Assembly (NCBI RefSeq): GCF_001586215.1
Contig: NZ_CP014634.1
Span: 806,001 to 870,000, forward strand
From: Corynebacterium simulans
GTDB lineage: Bacteria; Actinomycetota; Actinomycetes; Mycobacteriales; Mycobacteriaceae
Length of the DNA stretch: 64,000 nt
Reading direction: 5' to 3'
The position numbers and the translations under genes are program-made. This document shows, in pieces, positions 53,450 to 63,776 of the stretch; the first letter of the stretch is position 1; each line of letters opens with the position of its first letter. The notes below the pieces were generated by a model, which was not told the origin of the DNA, ran no database searches, and was given only the letters and a program-made list of their open reading frames with translations.

Positions 53450-54736
53450 ATGAAATACGTTATCGCTACCGTCCTCGCTTCCGCCTGCCTCGTCGCTAGT
53501 GCTCCGCTTGCCTCGGCCCAAGACTTTGCACCCGCAGAGTCCAAACCTGACTCCAACGCTGAGTCGAACGCTGAAGGCGCCGAGACCAACGCAGACGCCG
53601 CAGAAATGAGCACGGACGCCGAATCCTCGTCCATCCGCACCGAAGCGCCGAACACCGATAACTGCCCCCATTCGCTTAGCCCCGGAGAGCCTGTCTCCAC
53701 CTCGGAGCGTCTCGCGCCGGGCCAACCCACCCCAACTCCCCTGCCGCCTGTCGAATCCACGCAGCGCTGTGGTGTCACCGCCGCCCCAAGATTCGATCTC
53801 AATAAGGACGTCGTCGCCTCCGCTTGGATGGTCAGCGACTTAGACACCGGCGAGATCATCGCCATGAAAGACCCGCACGGCCGTTACCGGCCGGCTTCTA
53901 TCATCAAGGCCCTTCTAGCACTCGTGGTCATCGAGGAAGTCCCCCTCGACAAAAAAGTCAAAGCCACCATGGAAGATGCATCCGTCGAAGGTTCCGCCGT
54001 AGGTATCGGCCCCGACGGCGAATACACCGTTGAACAACTCCTCGAGGGCCTACTGATGGCCTCCGGCAACGACGCCGCCCACGCCCTCGCCGGCCAAGTT
54101 GGCGGCGATGAGAAGGCCCTACGCAAAGTCAACGCGCTCGCGAAGAAGCTCGGCACCCGCTCCACCCACGCGGCAAGCTACTCGGGCCTCGATTCAGCCG
54201 GCATGTCCACCTCCGCGGAAGACATCTCCATCATCTACCGCGCTGCGTTCCAAAATAAGACTTTCGCCCGCATCGTCGATACCGAACACGTCAAATTTCC
54301 TGGCTGGGGCGAACTTCCCGGCTACGAATTATGGAACGACAACGGCCTTTATTTAAACGATCCCCACGGAATCGGCGGTAAGACCGGCTACACCGAAGAC
54401 GCTCACCACACTTTCGTTGGTGCACTCGACCGCGATGGCCGCCGCCTGCAGGCCGTCATCTTAGATACCACCGTCGAGCACGGCTTCCGCGCGTGGCAGC
54501 AGGCGCAGATGCTTCTCGACGCCGCGTATAAAGTCCCGGCTGGCTCGGGCGTCGGCAAGCTTGGCGACGCCCCGCAGAAAGAAACTCCTCGCCCCGCACC
54601 GCAGACCACGCAACAGGCCCCCGAAACTAAAAAATCAGCCCTCGAGAAAATCGAGGGCTGGGCCGGCTGGGTCATCGCTGCAGCAGTGGCCTTGCTGGTT
54701 ATCGCTATCGCTGCTTTTTCACTACTTCGGCGTTAG
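53450..54736 (+). CDS. dacB: D-alanyl-D-alanine carboxypeptidase (PBP5 family)
   Basis: 428 residues from ATG 53450 (MKYVIATVLAS), with a Sec signal peptide ending ASA. After a Glu/Asn/Ala/Ser-rich linker come the penicillin-binding motifs: SxxK in YRPASIIKALL, SGN in LLMASGNDAAHAL and KTG in GIGGKTGYTEDAHHTF. A Pro/Gln-rich stretch and a C-terminal helix (WAGWVIAAAVALLVIAIAAF) anchor it in the membrane. Trims stem peptides in the wall. A start at ATG 53438 is also possible. It overlaps the convergent RDD gene by about 30 bases. Confidence 0.92.
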   Translation: MKYVIATVLASACLVASAPLASAQDFAPAESKPDSNAESNAEGAETNADAAEMSTDAESSSIRTEAPNTDNCPHSLSPGEPVSTSERLAPGQPTPTPLPPVESTQRCGVTAAPRFDLNKDVVASAWMVSDLDTGEIIAMKDPHGRYRPASIIKALLALVVIEEVPLDKKVKATMEDASVEGSAVGIGPDGEYTVEQLLEGLLMASGNDAAHALAGQVGGDEKALRKVNALAKKLGTRSTHAASYSGLDSAGMSTSAEDISIIYRAAFQNKTFARIVDTEHVKFPGWGELPGYELWNDNGLYLNDPHGIGGKTGYTEDAHHTFVGALDRDGRRLQAVILDTTVEHGFRAWQQAQMLLDAAYKVPAGSGVGKLGDAPQKETPRPAPQTTQQAPETKKSALEKIEGWAGWVIAAAVALLVIAIAAFSLLRR

Positions 54737-55541
54737 CGAGGTTATCGTGCGCACCGAGTAAACTATTTTCCTGATTGATAGTGGTGGCGTAGAAAATCGC
54801 GGCGAAGAAGCTGACTACCCCACCCAACCCTGGAACGAGGGTGACAACGCGCCACCACTGCCGTTTCAAAGACTGGACAACGCTGAGCTTGTCACCCGAA
54901 GTCCGGTCACGGACCTCATAGCCCAACAGCTTCTTTACCGGCGTTGCGCCCCATGAAACTTCGAAGCCTACGCAGTACAAAATCGTGCACAGCCCGAAGA
55001 TAAGAGACATCGACAGCTCCGAGGCCCCCGCACTAATTGCCGCAATCGGAGTAGAAACCATGCCGCATAGGACGAGGTCCGCAATAGCCATCAGCGCACG
55101 GGTGCTGCCCAACGGGCGCTCGGCGTTAACTTGCGCTGGCTGATACGGGCTAAACGGTGCCGGAGCGGCCGCCTTATTCTGCGGCGCGAAAGGATCGAAA
55201 GGCGAAGCCTGGGCCTGCGCGGTTGGAGCGAATCCATAAGGCTGCTGTGGGCGCTGCATTTGCGCCGGCCACTCGCCGTAAGCGGCAAGCTCACTCAGCT
55301 GCGCCCAAGTGGGCTGGAAACTATCCTCCAAGCCCTGATCGTAGGTGGCGCGGTTTTCCGGGTTAGACAAGATTGTGTGGGCAATCTGTGCTTCTTGCCG
55401 GCGGTCGTCGCCAAGCTCGAAGCCCATCTGCTCCAGACGCGCGTCCTTGGCAGCAAGCAAGATTCCCAGCTCTCGGGAAGTGCTGCGATGGTCGAGGGAA
55501 AAGTGCTCGTACAGGTTCGGCGCGAAGGATTCTGGAGTCAT
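54705..55541 (-). CDS. RDD-family membrane protein with J-domain-like N-terminus
   Basis: 278 residues. The first ~70 residues (LYEHFSLDHRSTSRELGILL, AHTILSNPENRATYDQGL) resemble a DnaJ J-domain without a clear HPD. A Pro/Gln/Ala-rich linker follows and then an RDD region with about four helices (ADLVLCGMVSTP, LIFGLCTILYCVGFEVSWGATPVKKLLGYEVRD, VVTLVPGLGGVVSFFAAIF). RDD proteins are linked to sodium or pH homeostasis or to membrane assembly. The function here is unknown. Confidence 0.8.
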   Translation of the reverse strand: MTPESFAPNLYEHFSLDHRSTSRELGILLAAKDARLEQMGFELGDDRRQEAQIAHTILSNPENRATYDQGLEDSFQPTWAQLSELAAYGEWPAQMQRPQQPYGFAPTAQAQASPFDPFAPQNKAAAPAPFSPYQPAQVNAERPLGSTRALMAIADLVLCGMVSTPIAAISAGASELSMSLIFGLCTILYCVGFEVSWGATPVKKLLGYEVRDRTSGDKLSVVQSLKRQWWRVVTLVPGLGGVVSFFAAIFYATTINQENSLLGAHDNLANAEVVKKQR

Positions 55542-55592
55542 AATAAGTAGTCTAAATCAGAGCCTAAATTATAGTGTCGGGGACGGGAAATG

Positions 55593-56684
55593 TTACTTCC
55601 GACGTAGCAGTGCCGCGATGCCAGCAACCACAGCACCCATCGCCGCACCTGCACCGAGGGTCACGCTAGTCGACGGTCCGCTCTTGACCTCATTGCGCAC
55701 GCGGATCACGGCAGGCTCCGGCACTGGTGGCTCCGCCAACTCCATGGATTCTTCGGTGGTGGCGGTCCACGCGGAGACATAAAGTACGACGCGCCAAACG
55801 AGGTACATCATGACCATAAGCACAATAACCGGACCAAATACCGCACCCGCGGGGTTGCCGGAGGCAGAAGACATGATCACGGTGGAAAGCTGCTTGATGG
55901 CCTCGAATGCCACCGCACCGATTACCGCGCCCTTCAAGCCGGACTTGGTAGGGACCTCTGTGCGTGGAAGGAAGACGATCATCCACCAGAACACGAGGAA
56001 GTTCGCCAGCAGGCCGAGGGCAATACCGGCCAGGAAGATCACGGCGTCCATGCCCGGGAAAGAGGCGATGCCGACCTTGTCAAAGATTTGCTGAGTAAGA
56101 CCGGACGAGCCCGCGGCGGTAACGCCGAAGGCGATGATGAGCGCCACCAGCAGGCCGATTAGGCCCAGAAGGTCGCTCAATTTTTGGGTAAAGAAGTTGC
56201 CCTGGGTTTCGTTCGGGTCCTTATCCCACATCGCAGAAATGCCGATACGCAGGTGATTCATCCAGCCCAAGCCGGACCAGAGAGTGGTAAGGCCACCGAT
56301 GCCGTACATCGCGCCGCGCTGGGCGATGGCGGTTTCTAGGACCTCGTTGATGGTGCCACCAAGGTCGCCGGATACGGAGTTGGAAATGTAATCCTGGACC
56401 TGCTGCATGAGGTCAGGGCGGTTCGCCAAGACCGTTGCGACGCCTGCCACTGTAAGCATGAATAGCGGGAATATTGCCAGCACTGAGAAATAGGTGATGC
56501 CGGCGGCGAACTGGTTGCCGCCATTTTCGCCGTAGCGGCCCAGCATGCGCATGATGTGGTCGACAAAAGGCGACTTATCCCGCACCTTGTCTACCGGACC
56601 TGGGTCATCAGCGTAGGCGCGCTCGATGCCGTAGTCGTCCGTCTTGGAAGAGTCTGTTTGGGTGGTGGTAGCCACGGGCAACAT
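55593..56684 (-). CDS. YihY/BrkB-family membrane protein
   Basis: 363 residues with six core helices of the YihY/UPF0761 family: GGNQFAAGITYFSVLAIFPLFML, a TLWSGLGWMNHLRIGISAMW segment, LLGLIGLLVALIIAFGV, LANFLVFWWMIVFLPRTEV and IVLMVMMYLVWRVVLYVSAW. The N-terminal ~45 residues are hydrophilic. The last helix-like stretch (GAAMGAVVAGIAALLRRK) is basic at the end. Earlier thought to be RNase BN, it is now of unknown function. Confidence 0.88.
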   Translation of the reverse strand: MLPVATTTQTDSSKTDDYGIERAYADDPGPVDKVRDKSPFVDHIMRMLGRYGENGGNQFAAGITYFSVLAIFPLFMLTVAGVATVLANRPDLMQQVQDYISNSVSGDLGGTINEVLETAIAQRGAMYGIGGLTTLWSGLGWMNHLRIGISAMWDKDPNETQGNFFTQKLSDLLGLIGLLVALIIAFGVTAAGSSGLTQQIFDKVGIASFPGMDAVIFLAGIALGLLANFLVFWWMIVFLPRTEVPTKSGLKGAVIGAVAFEAIKQLSTVIMSSASGNPAGAVFGPVIVLMVMMYLVWRVVLYVSAWTATTEESMELAEPPVPEPAVIRVRNEVKSGPSTSVTLGAGAAMGAVVAGIAALLRRK

Positions 56685-56771
56685 GTCCTTTTCACGTATG
56701 AGTTTTTCACAAATAAGTTCGGACTACCCAGGTTAGCGTGTCACACCACCACCGCGCAGATTAGCTAGCGA

Positions 56772-57791
56772 TTATTTGCGCAGTCGGGGGAGGAATCCGA
56801 CTGCCTCGTAAACCTTCTCCACGAGCGGTTCTGCGATCTCCGAAGCCGCCTCTGCGCCTTTAGCCAGCAGGCGCTCCAGCTCGCCGCGGTCCGCCATAAG
56901 CTCGTCATAGCGCGACTTCAAAGGAGTGGTAAACGCCTCTAGCGCATCGGCGGTATCCACCTTGAGGTGGCCATAGCCCTTGTCGGCGTACTTCTCCACC
57001 AGTGCATCAATCTTCTCGCCCGTGAGCGCAGACTGGATGACCAGCAAATTGGACACGCCCGGCTGCTTCTCGCGGTCGAAGGCTACAACGCCCAAGTCAT
57101 CGGTGACCGCAGACTTGATGCGCTTCGCGGAAGTCTTAGGTGGATCCAGCAGGTTAATAAGGCCCTTTGGGTTATCTCCCGACTTCGACATCTTCGAAGT
57201 CGGCTCCTGCAGGTCATAGATCTTCGAAGCGCCTTCCGGAATGAATGGTTCCGGAACGCGGAAAACCTCGCCGTACTTGTTGTTAAAACGCTCCGCCAGG
57301 TTACGGGTCAGCTCCAGGTGCTGGCGCTGGTCCTCGCCCACCGGCACGTAATCCGGGGAGTACAGGAGGATATCGGCTGCCATCAGCATTGGGTAGGTAA
57401 AAAGGCCAACCGTTGTGCGATCCGAGCCGTGCTTTGCAGACTTGTCCTTGAACTGGGTCATGCGGGAGGCCTCGCCGAAACCGGTCAGGCACTGCAGCAC
57501 CCAAGTCAGCTCCGTATGCGCCGGAACGTGGGACTGAACAAAAAGCGTGGACTTTTCCGGGTCAATGCCCAGCGCAATAAGCTGTGCGGCGCCCGCGACG
57601 GTGCGGTTGCGCAGCTCCTCCGGATTCTGCTCGACGGTAATCGCGTGCAGATCAGGGATGAAGTAGAAGGCCTCGTAGCCGTTTTGCAGATCGATCCACT
57701 GCTTCAGCGCTCCCAAGTAGTTACCCAGGTGATAGGAATCAGCCGTGGGTTGGATACCGGACAGTACGCGGGATGGATTCTGCTCATTCAT
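56772..57791 (-). CDS. trpS: Tryptophanyl-tRNA synthetase
   Basis: 339 residues, class Ic synthetase charging tRNA-Trp. The HIGH-like motif appears as [15 protein letters not shown] and the KMSKS loop as [12 protein letters not shown]. The middle has the [20 protein letters not shown] pattern and a C-terminal anticodon-binding helix region. Start ATG 57791. Confidence 0.96.
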   Translation of the reverse strand: MNEQNPSRVLSGIQPTADSYHLGNYLGALKQWIDLQNGYEAFYFIPDLHAITVEQNPEELRNRTVAGAAQLIALGIDPEKSTLFVQSHVPAHTELTWVLQCLTGFGEASRMTQFKDKSAKHGSDRTTVGLFTYPMLMAADILLYSPDYVPVGEDQRQHLELTRNLAERFNNKYGEVFRVPEPFIPEGASKIYDLQEPTSKMSKSGDNPKGLINLLDPPKTSAKRIKSAVTDDLGVVAFDREKQPGVSNLLVIQSALTGEKIDALVEKYADKGYGHLKVDTADALEAFTTPLKSRYDELMADRGELERLLAKGAEAASEIAEPLVEKVYEAVGFLPRLRK

Positions 57792-57888
57792 GGTTATTCA
57801 CTCTACCCCGGCAGCTGCAACGCGCACCCAAGAGATCCAAAAATGCCCCTTCCCCAAAGGCAGGAAAGAGGCATCAAAAGCGCAGGCT

Positions 57889-58080
57889 TTAAAGCTTGCG
57901 GGAGGTTGGCGAGTGAATGTCGAGCATGATTGCCCAACCTGCAACCATGAACGCGCCGCCGACGCCCTGGAGGATAATAGGAGCCAGGAAGGCGAAGGAC
58001 GGACCTACGATGGTCCACCACCAAATACCCAGGCCGAGCAGTACGGCGCCGAGCACGAAGTAAATAATTGCGCGGGTCAT
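57889..58080 (-). CDS. Two-helix small membrane protein
   Basis: 63 residues with two hydrophobic helices (AIIYFVLGAVLLGLGIWWW and FLAPIILQGVGGAFMVAGWAI) and a polar C-terminal tail. Located between xth and trpS on the same strand. Conserved small genes of this kind occur in actinobacteria, but the function is unknown. Confidence 0.65.
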   Translation of the reverse strand: MTRAIIYFVLGAVLLGLGIWWWTIVGPSFAFLAPIILQGVGGAFMVAGWAIMLDIHSPTSRKL

Positions 58081-58135
58081 TAGGTTCTCCGTATACGAAC
58101 TTAAGGGTTTAAAGCCTGACCCAGCTTAGCACCGC

Positions 58136-59062
58136 TTAGCGATACTGCACCAGCAAAGGGGAATGATCGGACCACCGTTCCTCCACGCTCGGTGCTTTTT
58201 CCACCCAGCTTTTTTCTGCACGGGAGAGCAAGTCCTTGGTCGCCGCCTGATAGTCGATGCGCCAGCCTGCGTCATTGTTAAAAGCCTGGCCGCGATAGGT
58301 CCACCAGGTATATGGACCATCAGCCTCTGGCGCCAAGCGCCTTGCAACGTCGTACCATTTGACGTCTTCCTCCCCCGGCACGCGGGTGGACCAGTCAGTC
58401 TTGGTCGCATACTCCACGACGCCCAGGTAATCGCCCAACCCTTTCTTCGGTTGCGGCGCGTCGTCCGGGAAGGTGCCAAAGACGTGATCCATGAAAGCGC
58501 GCTCTTCCGGCAGGTGGCCCGACTTCTTCTCGTTGGCCTTGTTGTTTTTCAGATCCTGCGCGCGATGGCAGATATTCCAGTCACCGCCGATAACCGCCTG
58601 CGGGTAAGCCTCTGCCAGTTCAGACAACACGCCCGAGAACTCGTCGAGGAAAAGATACTTTTCATCGAGCTTTGGCGAATCCGTATCGCCCGAAGGCAGG
58701 TACAGCGACGCCACGCGAACGTCCTTGCCCTCTGGGTCCTTAACGGTAGCCGCAATGAAGCGACCGGCATCGAGGAAGGAACCGAAGCCAACGGTGACGT
58801 CGCTAAGCGGCGTGCGCGACAAGATTCCCACGCCCGCACGCCCCTTAGCGGCAGCCTCTGCCTGCTCGAGGTGCCAGCCGGCCTCCAAAGCTGGGGCAAG
58901 CGCCTTCTCCGTCTCCTTCGGATTCGCACGGACTTCCTGCATGAGGACGACGTCCGCAGCAGTCTCAGCAAGCCACGCATTCATGCCTGGGTTGTTTTCA
59001 TTGCGCTGCCTGCAGGCGGCGCGAATTCCGTTGACGTTAACGCTTGCGATAGTAAAAGTCAT
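58136..59062 (-). CDS. xth: Exodeoxyribonuclease III family protein
   Basis: 308 residues from ATG 59062 (MTFTIASVNVNGIRAA). Endonuclease/exonuclease/phosphatase fold with active-site segments VVLMQEVRA, SLYLPSGD, IGGDWNICH, GWRIDYQ and SDHSPLL. Nicks at AP sites and degrades 3' ends in base excision repair. The upstream extension in frame lacks a ribosome site. Confidence 0.93.
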   Translation of the reverse strand: MTFTIASVNVNGIRAACRQRNENNPGMNAWLAETAADVVLMQEVRANPKETEKALAPALEAGWHLEQAEAAAKGRAGVGILSRTPLSDVTVGFGSFLDAGRFIAATVKDPEGKDVRVASLYLPSGDTDSPKLDEKYLFLDEFSGVLSELAEAYPQAVIGGDWNICHRAQDLKNNKANEKKSGHLPEERAFMDHVFGTFPDDAPQPKKGLGDYLGVVEYATKTDWSTRVPGEEDVKWYDVARRLAPEADGPYTWWTYRGQAFNNDAGWRIDYQAATKDLLSRAEKSWVEKAPSVEERWSDHSPLLVQYR

Positions 59063-59164
59063 GCGCGCCAGTCTACTTACGCGCGAGCAGACAAACCGCA
59101 ACCGCCACCGCGGCTAGTGCCGTGCCCGCCAGCGCCGGTGGATGCCTGAGAGCTCATAGCCTCT

Positions 59165-60502
59165 CTAGCTTTGTTCGATGATCTTGCTATAAACACCGCT
59201 TCGCTTGGCGGTTACCTGCGTGATGAACCAGACGACGATACCGCCCGATGCGAGCACCGCACCGACAAGCGAGGTGGCGTTGTAGTCAAAGCCCGCACCG
59301 ACGACGAGTCCGCCCAAAGCCGCGCCCGTGGCGTTCGCGATGTTCAACGCGGACTGGTTGAGCGCGGAAGCCAGGGTCTGGGCATCGCCGGCGACAATCA
59401 TGAGGCGCAGCTGCAGTGATGGGATAAGGACGGAGCCGAAGAAGGCTAGGAAACCGAACGCGGTGGCGGCCACCCACAGATTGTGGGCGCCGAAGAAGAA
59501 GATGAGCGAGGTCGCAACCAAACAGAGGAGGGCGCAGACGATGGAGTATTCGGTGTTGCGGTCAGCAAGCGCGCCGCCTACAGCGTTGCCGATGGTCATT
59601 CCGATGCCGTAAATCATCAGCACCGCCCAGGTCCAGTGCTCTGGCATTCCCGCAACTTCGGTCATCGTCCAGGTGATGTAGGTGTAGACGGCGAACATGC
59701 CGCCGAAGCCGACGATGCCCATGATGACAGAAAGCCATACCTGCAGGTTCTTCAAAGCGCCCAGCTCAGTGGAGATATCCGTCGAAGGCATCTGAGTCAT
59801 GTGTGGGAAAAGGAAAAACAGCAGAATCATCGTCGCCAGCGCGAGCAGGACGACGATGAAGTAAGCCGCGTGCCAACCCAAGCTCTGGCCCAGTGCTTGG
59901 GCTGCTGGCACGCCGACGACCGTGGCCACGGCCAAGCCCATGCCGATTGCGGCCATCGCCTTACCACGAGCGCCTTTCGGCGCCATCGCCGCAGCCGAGA
60001 GGTTAGCCACGGAGAAATAAGCGCCGTGCGGCAAGCCCGCAATAAAACGGGCGATAAGTAACGTCGCCAGGTTTGGCGCCAGTGCCGTCAGCAGGTTGCC
60101 AACCAGAAGAAATGCGATTAGCAAAATGATCAGTCGACGGCGCGGGAGTTTGCCCGTTACCGCAGAAATCACCGGCGCACCGACCACAACGCCGAGCGCG
60201 TAGACCGAAATCAGCGTCGAGGCAGCGTCCTCCGTAATGCCAAAGTCACCTGCGATAAGCGGCAGCAAGCCCATCGACACGAACTCGGTGGTGCCAATCG
60301 AAAACGCACCCAGCGCAAGGGCGAGGGTCACCAGCGTACGGCGGGCATTGGAAATCTCGGTTTGGCGGGGGACGCGGGGCTTGGGTGCGGCGTCGGCAAG
60401 CAAGGCATCGGCACGCGAAGCATCGGCAGGCGAAGCATCGGCAGGCGAAGCATCGGGACGCGAACTATCGGCGGACGCGGCGGTAGAAGAGACAGGTTTC
60501 AC
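59165..60502 (-). CDS. MFS transporter (DHA1, AraJ/Cmx-like)
   Basis: 445 residues, twelve helices. GTTEFVSMGLLPLIAGDFGIT and the motif A-like loop GAPVISAVTGKLPRRRLI place it with the DHA1 drug/sugar efflux carriers. The N-terminal 45 residues before TEISNARR are an Ala/Asp/Ser repeat (SPADASPADASRADALL) coded by 15-bp tandem units with several near-copies at 60405-60470. The substrate is unknown. It is divergent from the siderophore uptake operon. Confidence 0.88.
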   Translation of the reverse strand: MKPVSSTAASADSSRPDASPADASPADASRADALLADAAPKPRVPRQTEISNARRTLVTLALALGAFSIGTTEFVSMGLLPLIAGDFGITEDAASTLISVYALGVVVGAPVISAVTGKLPRRRLIILLIAFLLVGNLLTALAPNLATLLIARFIAGLPHGAYFSVANLSAAAMAPKGARGKAMAAIGMGLAVATVVGVPAAQALGQSLGWHAAYFIVVLLALATMILLFFLFPHMTQMPSTDISTELGALKNLQVWLSVIMGIVGFGGMFAVYTYITWTMTEVAGMPEHWTWAVLMIYGIGMTIGNAVGGALADRNTEYSIVCALLCLVATSLIFFFGAHNLWVAATAFGFLAFFGSVLIPSLQLRLMIVAGDAQTLASALNQSALNIANATGAALGGLVVGAGFDYNATSLVGAVLASGGIVVWFITQVTAKRSGVYSKIIEQS

Positions 60503-60626
60503 GTGCGGAGACCTTAGCGCGGGGCAGACGGTGTGCGTAAGTCAGAGAGACTGAACTGGGTTATTCCCACACCATCGGACTTTTATGCCAAAGCTCACAC
60601 CGCAGAAATTACGCAACATAGTCGTT

Positions 60627-60645
60627 GTGTAATAGGCTTGCCTAA
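60627..60645. promoter_or_regulatory. Candidate DtxR iron box before the siderophore operon
   Basis: GTGTAATAGGCTTGCCTAA, read in reverse as TTAGGCAAGCCTATTACAC, matches about 12 of 19 positions of the DtxR consensus TTAGGTTAGSCTAACCTAA, including a perfect TTAGG half. It lies about 80 bases before the binding-protein gene, where iron-dependent repression is expected. Confidence 0.5.
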
Positions 60646-60709
60646 GTTAGAACAGGATACCTTATCCAGTAATCACTGCTGATCCACCAAGCAAGGAGAT
60701 CTCCCCCTC

Positions 60710-61760
60710 GTACGTGCACAAAGCATCATCGCCTCCGTCGCAGCGGCAGCCACCCTATTCAGCGTCACCGCCTGCTCGTCCGAAGAATCGACCAGCAACG
60801 AGTCTGTCTCCTCTGCAGACAACGCGAACTCGGCCGCTTTCCCCGTCACCATCGAGCACGCTTTCGGTGAGACCACTATCGAGAAGGCGCCTGAGCGCGT
60901 AGCCACCGTTGGCTGGGCTAACCACGAGGTCCCCCCTAGCCCTTGGCGTTGTACCAGTGGGCATGTCCAAGTCCACCTGGGGCGATGACAACGGCAACGG
61001 CATCATGCCGTGGACCGAAGAAAAGCTAAAGGAGCTCGGTGCTGAACCCCCGACGCTTTTCGATGAAACCGACGGCATCCCCTTCGAGCAGGTCGCCGAT
61101 ACCCAGCCGGACGTCATCCTGGCCTCCTACTCTGGCTTGACGCAGGAAGATTACGACACGCTGTCCAAGATCGCTCCCATCGTAGCCTACCCCGATGTTC
61201 CATGGGCTACGTCCATGGAAGAGATGGTGGAGATGAACGCTGAGGCCATCGGCAAGGAAGACGAAGGCAAAAAGCTTGTCGACGACCTCGATAAACAAAC
61301 CGAAAAGGCCCTGAGCAAATATCCAGACTTAAAGGACAAGAAGCTCCTGTTCACCGCATTCGGCGGCACCACTGACGCCTCCAAGATTGGTTTCTTTACC
61401 ACTGAGGATCCGCGCATGGGCTTCCTTGCTGAACACGGTCTCGGAACCCCGGACATCGTAGAGAAGAACTCCGAAGACGCGAAGCAGTTCTGGGTTGAGG
61501 TCTCGGCCGAAAAGCCGGAAGAATTCAACGACGTCGATCTCGTCGTGGCCTACTCCTCCGGCAACGCGGCAGATGACAAGAAGACTTTGGAGGAAATGCA
61601 AAAGGATCCGCTTAAGGGCAAAATTCCGGCCGTAAAGGCTGGCCACGTTGTATTCCTCGACAACGGCCCGCTCGGTGCTTCTGCTAACCAATCTCCGCTT
61701 TCTATTCCATGGGGTATCGATAAATACTTCGAGCGCTTGAACTCCGGTTTGCAGGGCTAA
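60710..61760 (+). pseudogene. Siderophore-binding lipoprotein gene, frameshifted
   Basis: The N-terminal part (60710-60936) reads RAQSIIASVAAAATLFSVTAC with a lipobox, then FPVTIEHAFGETTIEKAPERVATVGWANHEV, the usual start of FepB/FecB-type binding proteins. At CCCCCC (60931-60936) the frame breaks, and removing one C gives ...NHEVPLALGVVPVGM. From there the rest is intact to 61760 (QPDVILASYSGL, IPAVKAGHVVFLDNG). No ATG, GTG or TTG occurs in frame at the 5' end. As read it cannot make a normal binding protein. Confidence 0.8.
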
Positions 61761-61764
61761 TTCC

Positions 61765-62757
61765 ATGACGGCTAAAAAGACCGCCGTCAGCATCGGACTA
61801 TTGGCCGCCACTGTTGCCGCAGTGGTGGCTTCGGTCATGTTTGGCGTGCGCACGATTTCCCTATCCGACGCCCTCTCAGCGCTTAGCGGTTCCACTGCCA
61901 CCGCCAGTGAGGCCGCCGCCTACTTGCGCGTGCCCCGCACCGTTTTGGCACTATTCGTCGGAGCTGCACTCGCCATGTCGGGCACCACGTTGCAAGCCAT
62001 GACCCGCAATCCCCTCGCCGACCCCGGCATCTTCGGCATCCTGTCTGGTGCTTCCCTCGCTGTGGTCGTGGGTATCGCGTTCTTCGGACTCTCGCGCCCT
62101 GTTCCGACGATGATTGTGTCCATCATCGGTTCTTTCGCGGCCGCGGCGTTTGTTTATTTCGTCGGTTCCCTAGGCCACGGAGGCGCTACTCCCCTAAAGC
62201 TCGCGCTGTCCGGCGCCGCTACAGCCGCGGCCTGCTCGAGCTTGGTCAGCGCCGTGCTTTTGCCCCGCACCGATGTCATGGACCAGTTCCGTTTCTGGCA
62301 AATTGGCTCCGTTGGCGGCGCCCAGTGGCCGCATATCGCTATGGCCCTGCCTTTCCTAGTGCTGGGTCTTGTCATCGTGTTGGCCTGTTCGACAGCGCTC
62401 AACGCACTTGCGCTTGGCGACGACGTCGCCACCGGCCTCGGCATCAACGTCCTGCGTGCGCGCCTAATCTCCGTTGTCGGGGCAGTCATCTTGTGCGGCA
62501 CGGCCACGGCGCTCGCCGGCCCCATCGCTTTTGTGGGCCTTATCGTCCCTCACGTGATGCGCATGGCCCTAGGAACCGACCATCGACTTCTCCTGCCGAT
62601 GACCGGCCTCGCCGGCGCCTTCCTGCTCGTCGCAGCCGATACTTTGGGCCGCGTCGTCGCACGCCCCAGCGAGATTGCCGTCGGAATCCTCACCCCGCTT
62701 ATCGGAGCGCCATTGTTTATTTGGATCGTCCGTCGCACAAAGGTGCGTGATCTCTAA
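61765..62757 (+). CDS. FecCD-family siderophore permease, first subunit
   Basis: 330 residues with about nine helices. Typical FecCD segments are LRVPRTVLALFVGAALAMSGTTLQAMTRNPLADPGIFGILSGAS and GPIAFVGLIVPHVMRMALGTDHR (the coupling region to the ATPase). Intact. It starts a few bases after the binding-protein gene and its stop overlaps the next ATG (TAATG). Confidence 0.9.
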   Translation: MTAKKTAVSIGLLAATVAAVVASVMFGVRTISLSDALSALSGSTATASEAAAYLRVPRTVLALFVGAALAMSGTTLQAMTRNPLADPGIFGILSGASLAVVVGIAFFGLSRPVPTMIVSIIGSFAAAAFVYFVGSLGHGGATPLKLALSGAATAAACSSLVSAVLLPRTDVMDQFRFWQIGSVGGAQWPHIAMALPFLVLGLVIVLACSTALNALALGDDVATGLGINVLRARLISVVGAVILCGTATALAGPIAFVGLIVPHVMRMALGTDHRLLLPMTGLAGAFLLVAADTLGRVVARPSEIAVGILTPLIGAPLFIWIVRRTKVRDL

Positions 62758-63761
62758 TGCAAACACTCCAGCAGCAGCGCCGTGCCCGCACTCGTTCTTT
62801 TGCCTGGTGCCTTAGCGCGCTCATCGCTCTCATCGTAGTGTTGTGGGCCGCCAGACTCATGTTTGGCGAGACCGTCTACGGCCCCCAGAAGATCCTCCAG
62901 GTCTTACTCGGAGAGACCGTTCCCGGCGCTTCCTTTACCGTCGGCGAACTACGCCTGCCGCGGGCCACCGTGGCCGTGGCTGCAGGAATCGCTTTCGGCA
63001 TCGCCGGTGTGACCTTCCAAACCATGCTGCGCAACCAGCTAGCCTCGCCGGATATCATCGGCATCTCCTCCGGCGCCTCAGCCGCAGGCATTACGGCAAT
63101 CGTCTTTTTCAATGCTTCCCAAACCACAGTCTCGATTTAGTCGCTGCTGTGTTCCCTCGCTGTTGCCGGAGCCATCTATTTGTCGTCGCTCAAGTCAGGT
63201 TTTACCGGCACCCGCCTGATTCTCATCGGCATCGGTATGGCCGCAATCTTGCAGGCCTGGACGAACTTCGTGCTATCGAAAGCACCGTCCTATGACCTGC
63301 CCACGGCCACACGGTGGATTACGGGCTCACTCAACACCATGTCTTGGCAGCGTGGCCTCCCCCTCCTCGTGGCGGTAGTAGTCATCGCGCCGGTCATGGT
63401 TATGCTCGGCCACAAACTCAACGTGCTACGGCTTGGCGACGACCTCGCCGTCGGACTCGGCCTCCGCCTTAACGCTGTACGCGTTACGGCAATTGTCGGT
63501 GCGGTCATCCTCATCGCAGTGGCCACCGCTTCGACAGGCCCCATTGCATTCGTGGAATTTATGGCAGGGCCAATCGCCACCCGGCTTTTCCGTCAGGGAC
63601 CTTCGATGATCGCTCCCGCCGGTGCCATCGGTGCCATCCTAGTTCTTGCTGCGGACATGGCCGGACAATACTTCTTCGGCACCCGCTATCCGGTCGGAGT
63701 CGTCACCGGTGCGCTCGGCGCTCCCTTCCTTATCTATTTGCTTACCCGTACCAACCGTTAG
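62757..63761 (+). pseudogene. FecCD-family siderophore permease, second subunit, with in-frame stop
   Basis: The first 127 codons (LRLPRATVAVAAGIAFGIAGVTFQTMLRNQLASPDIIGISSGASA) end in TAG at 63138-63140. The same frame continues at once as SLLCSLAVAGAIYLSSLKSG and runs to 63761 with the FecCD coupling segment STGPIAFVEFMAGPIATRLF. A single base change made the stop. The total of 334 codons matches the family, so the gene is complete except for this one codon. Confidence 0.85.
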
Positions 63762-63776
63762 GACACCGTCGCCACA

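Noticed and set aside
53410..53865. N-terminal extension of the adenosine deaminase-like protein
   Set aside because: It would be antisense to the signal peptide and linker of the carboxypeptidase gene; composition is that of a shadow frame.
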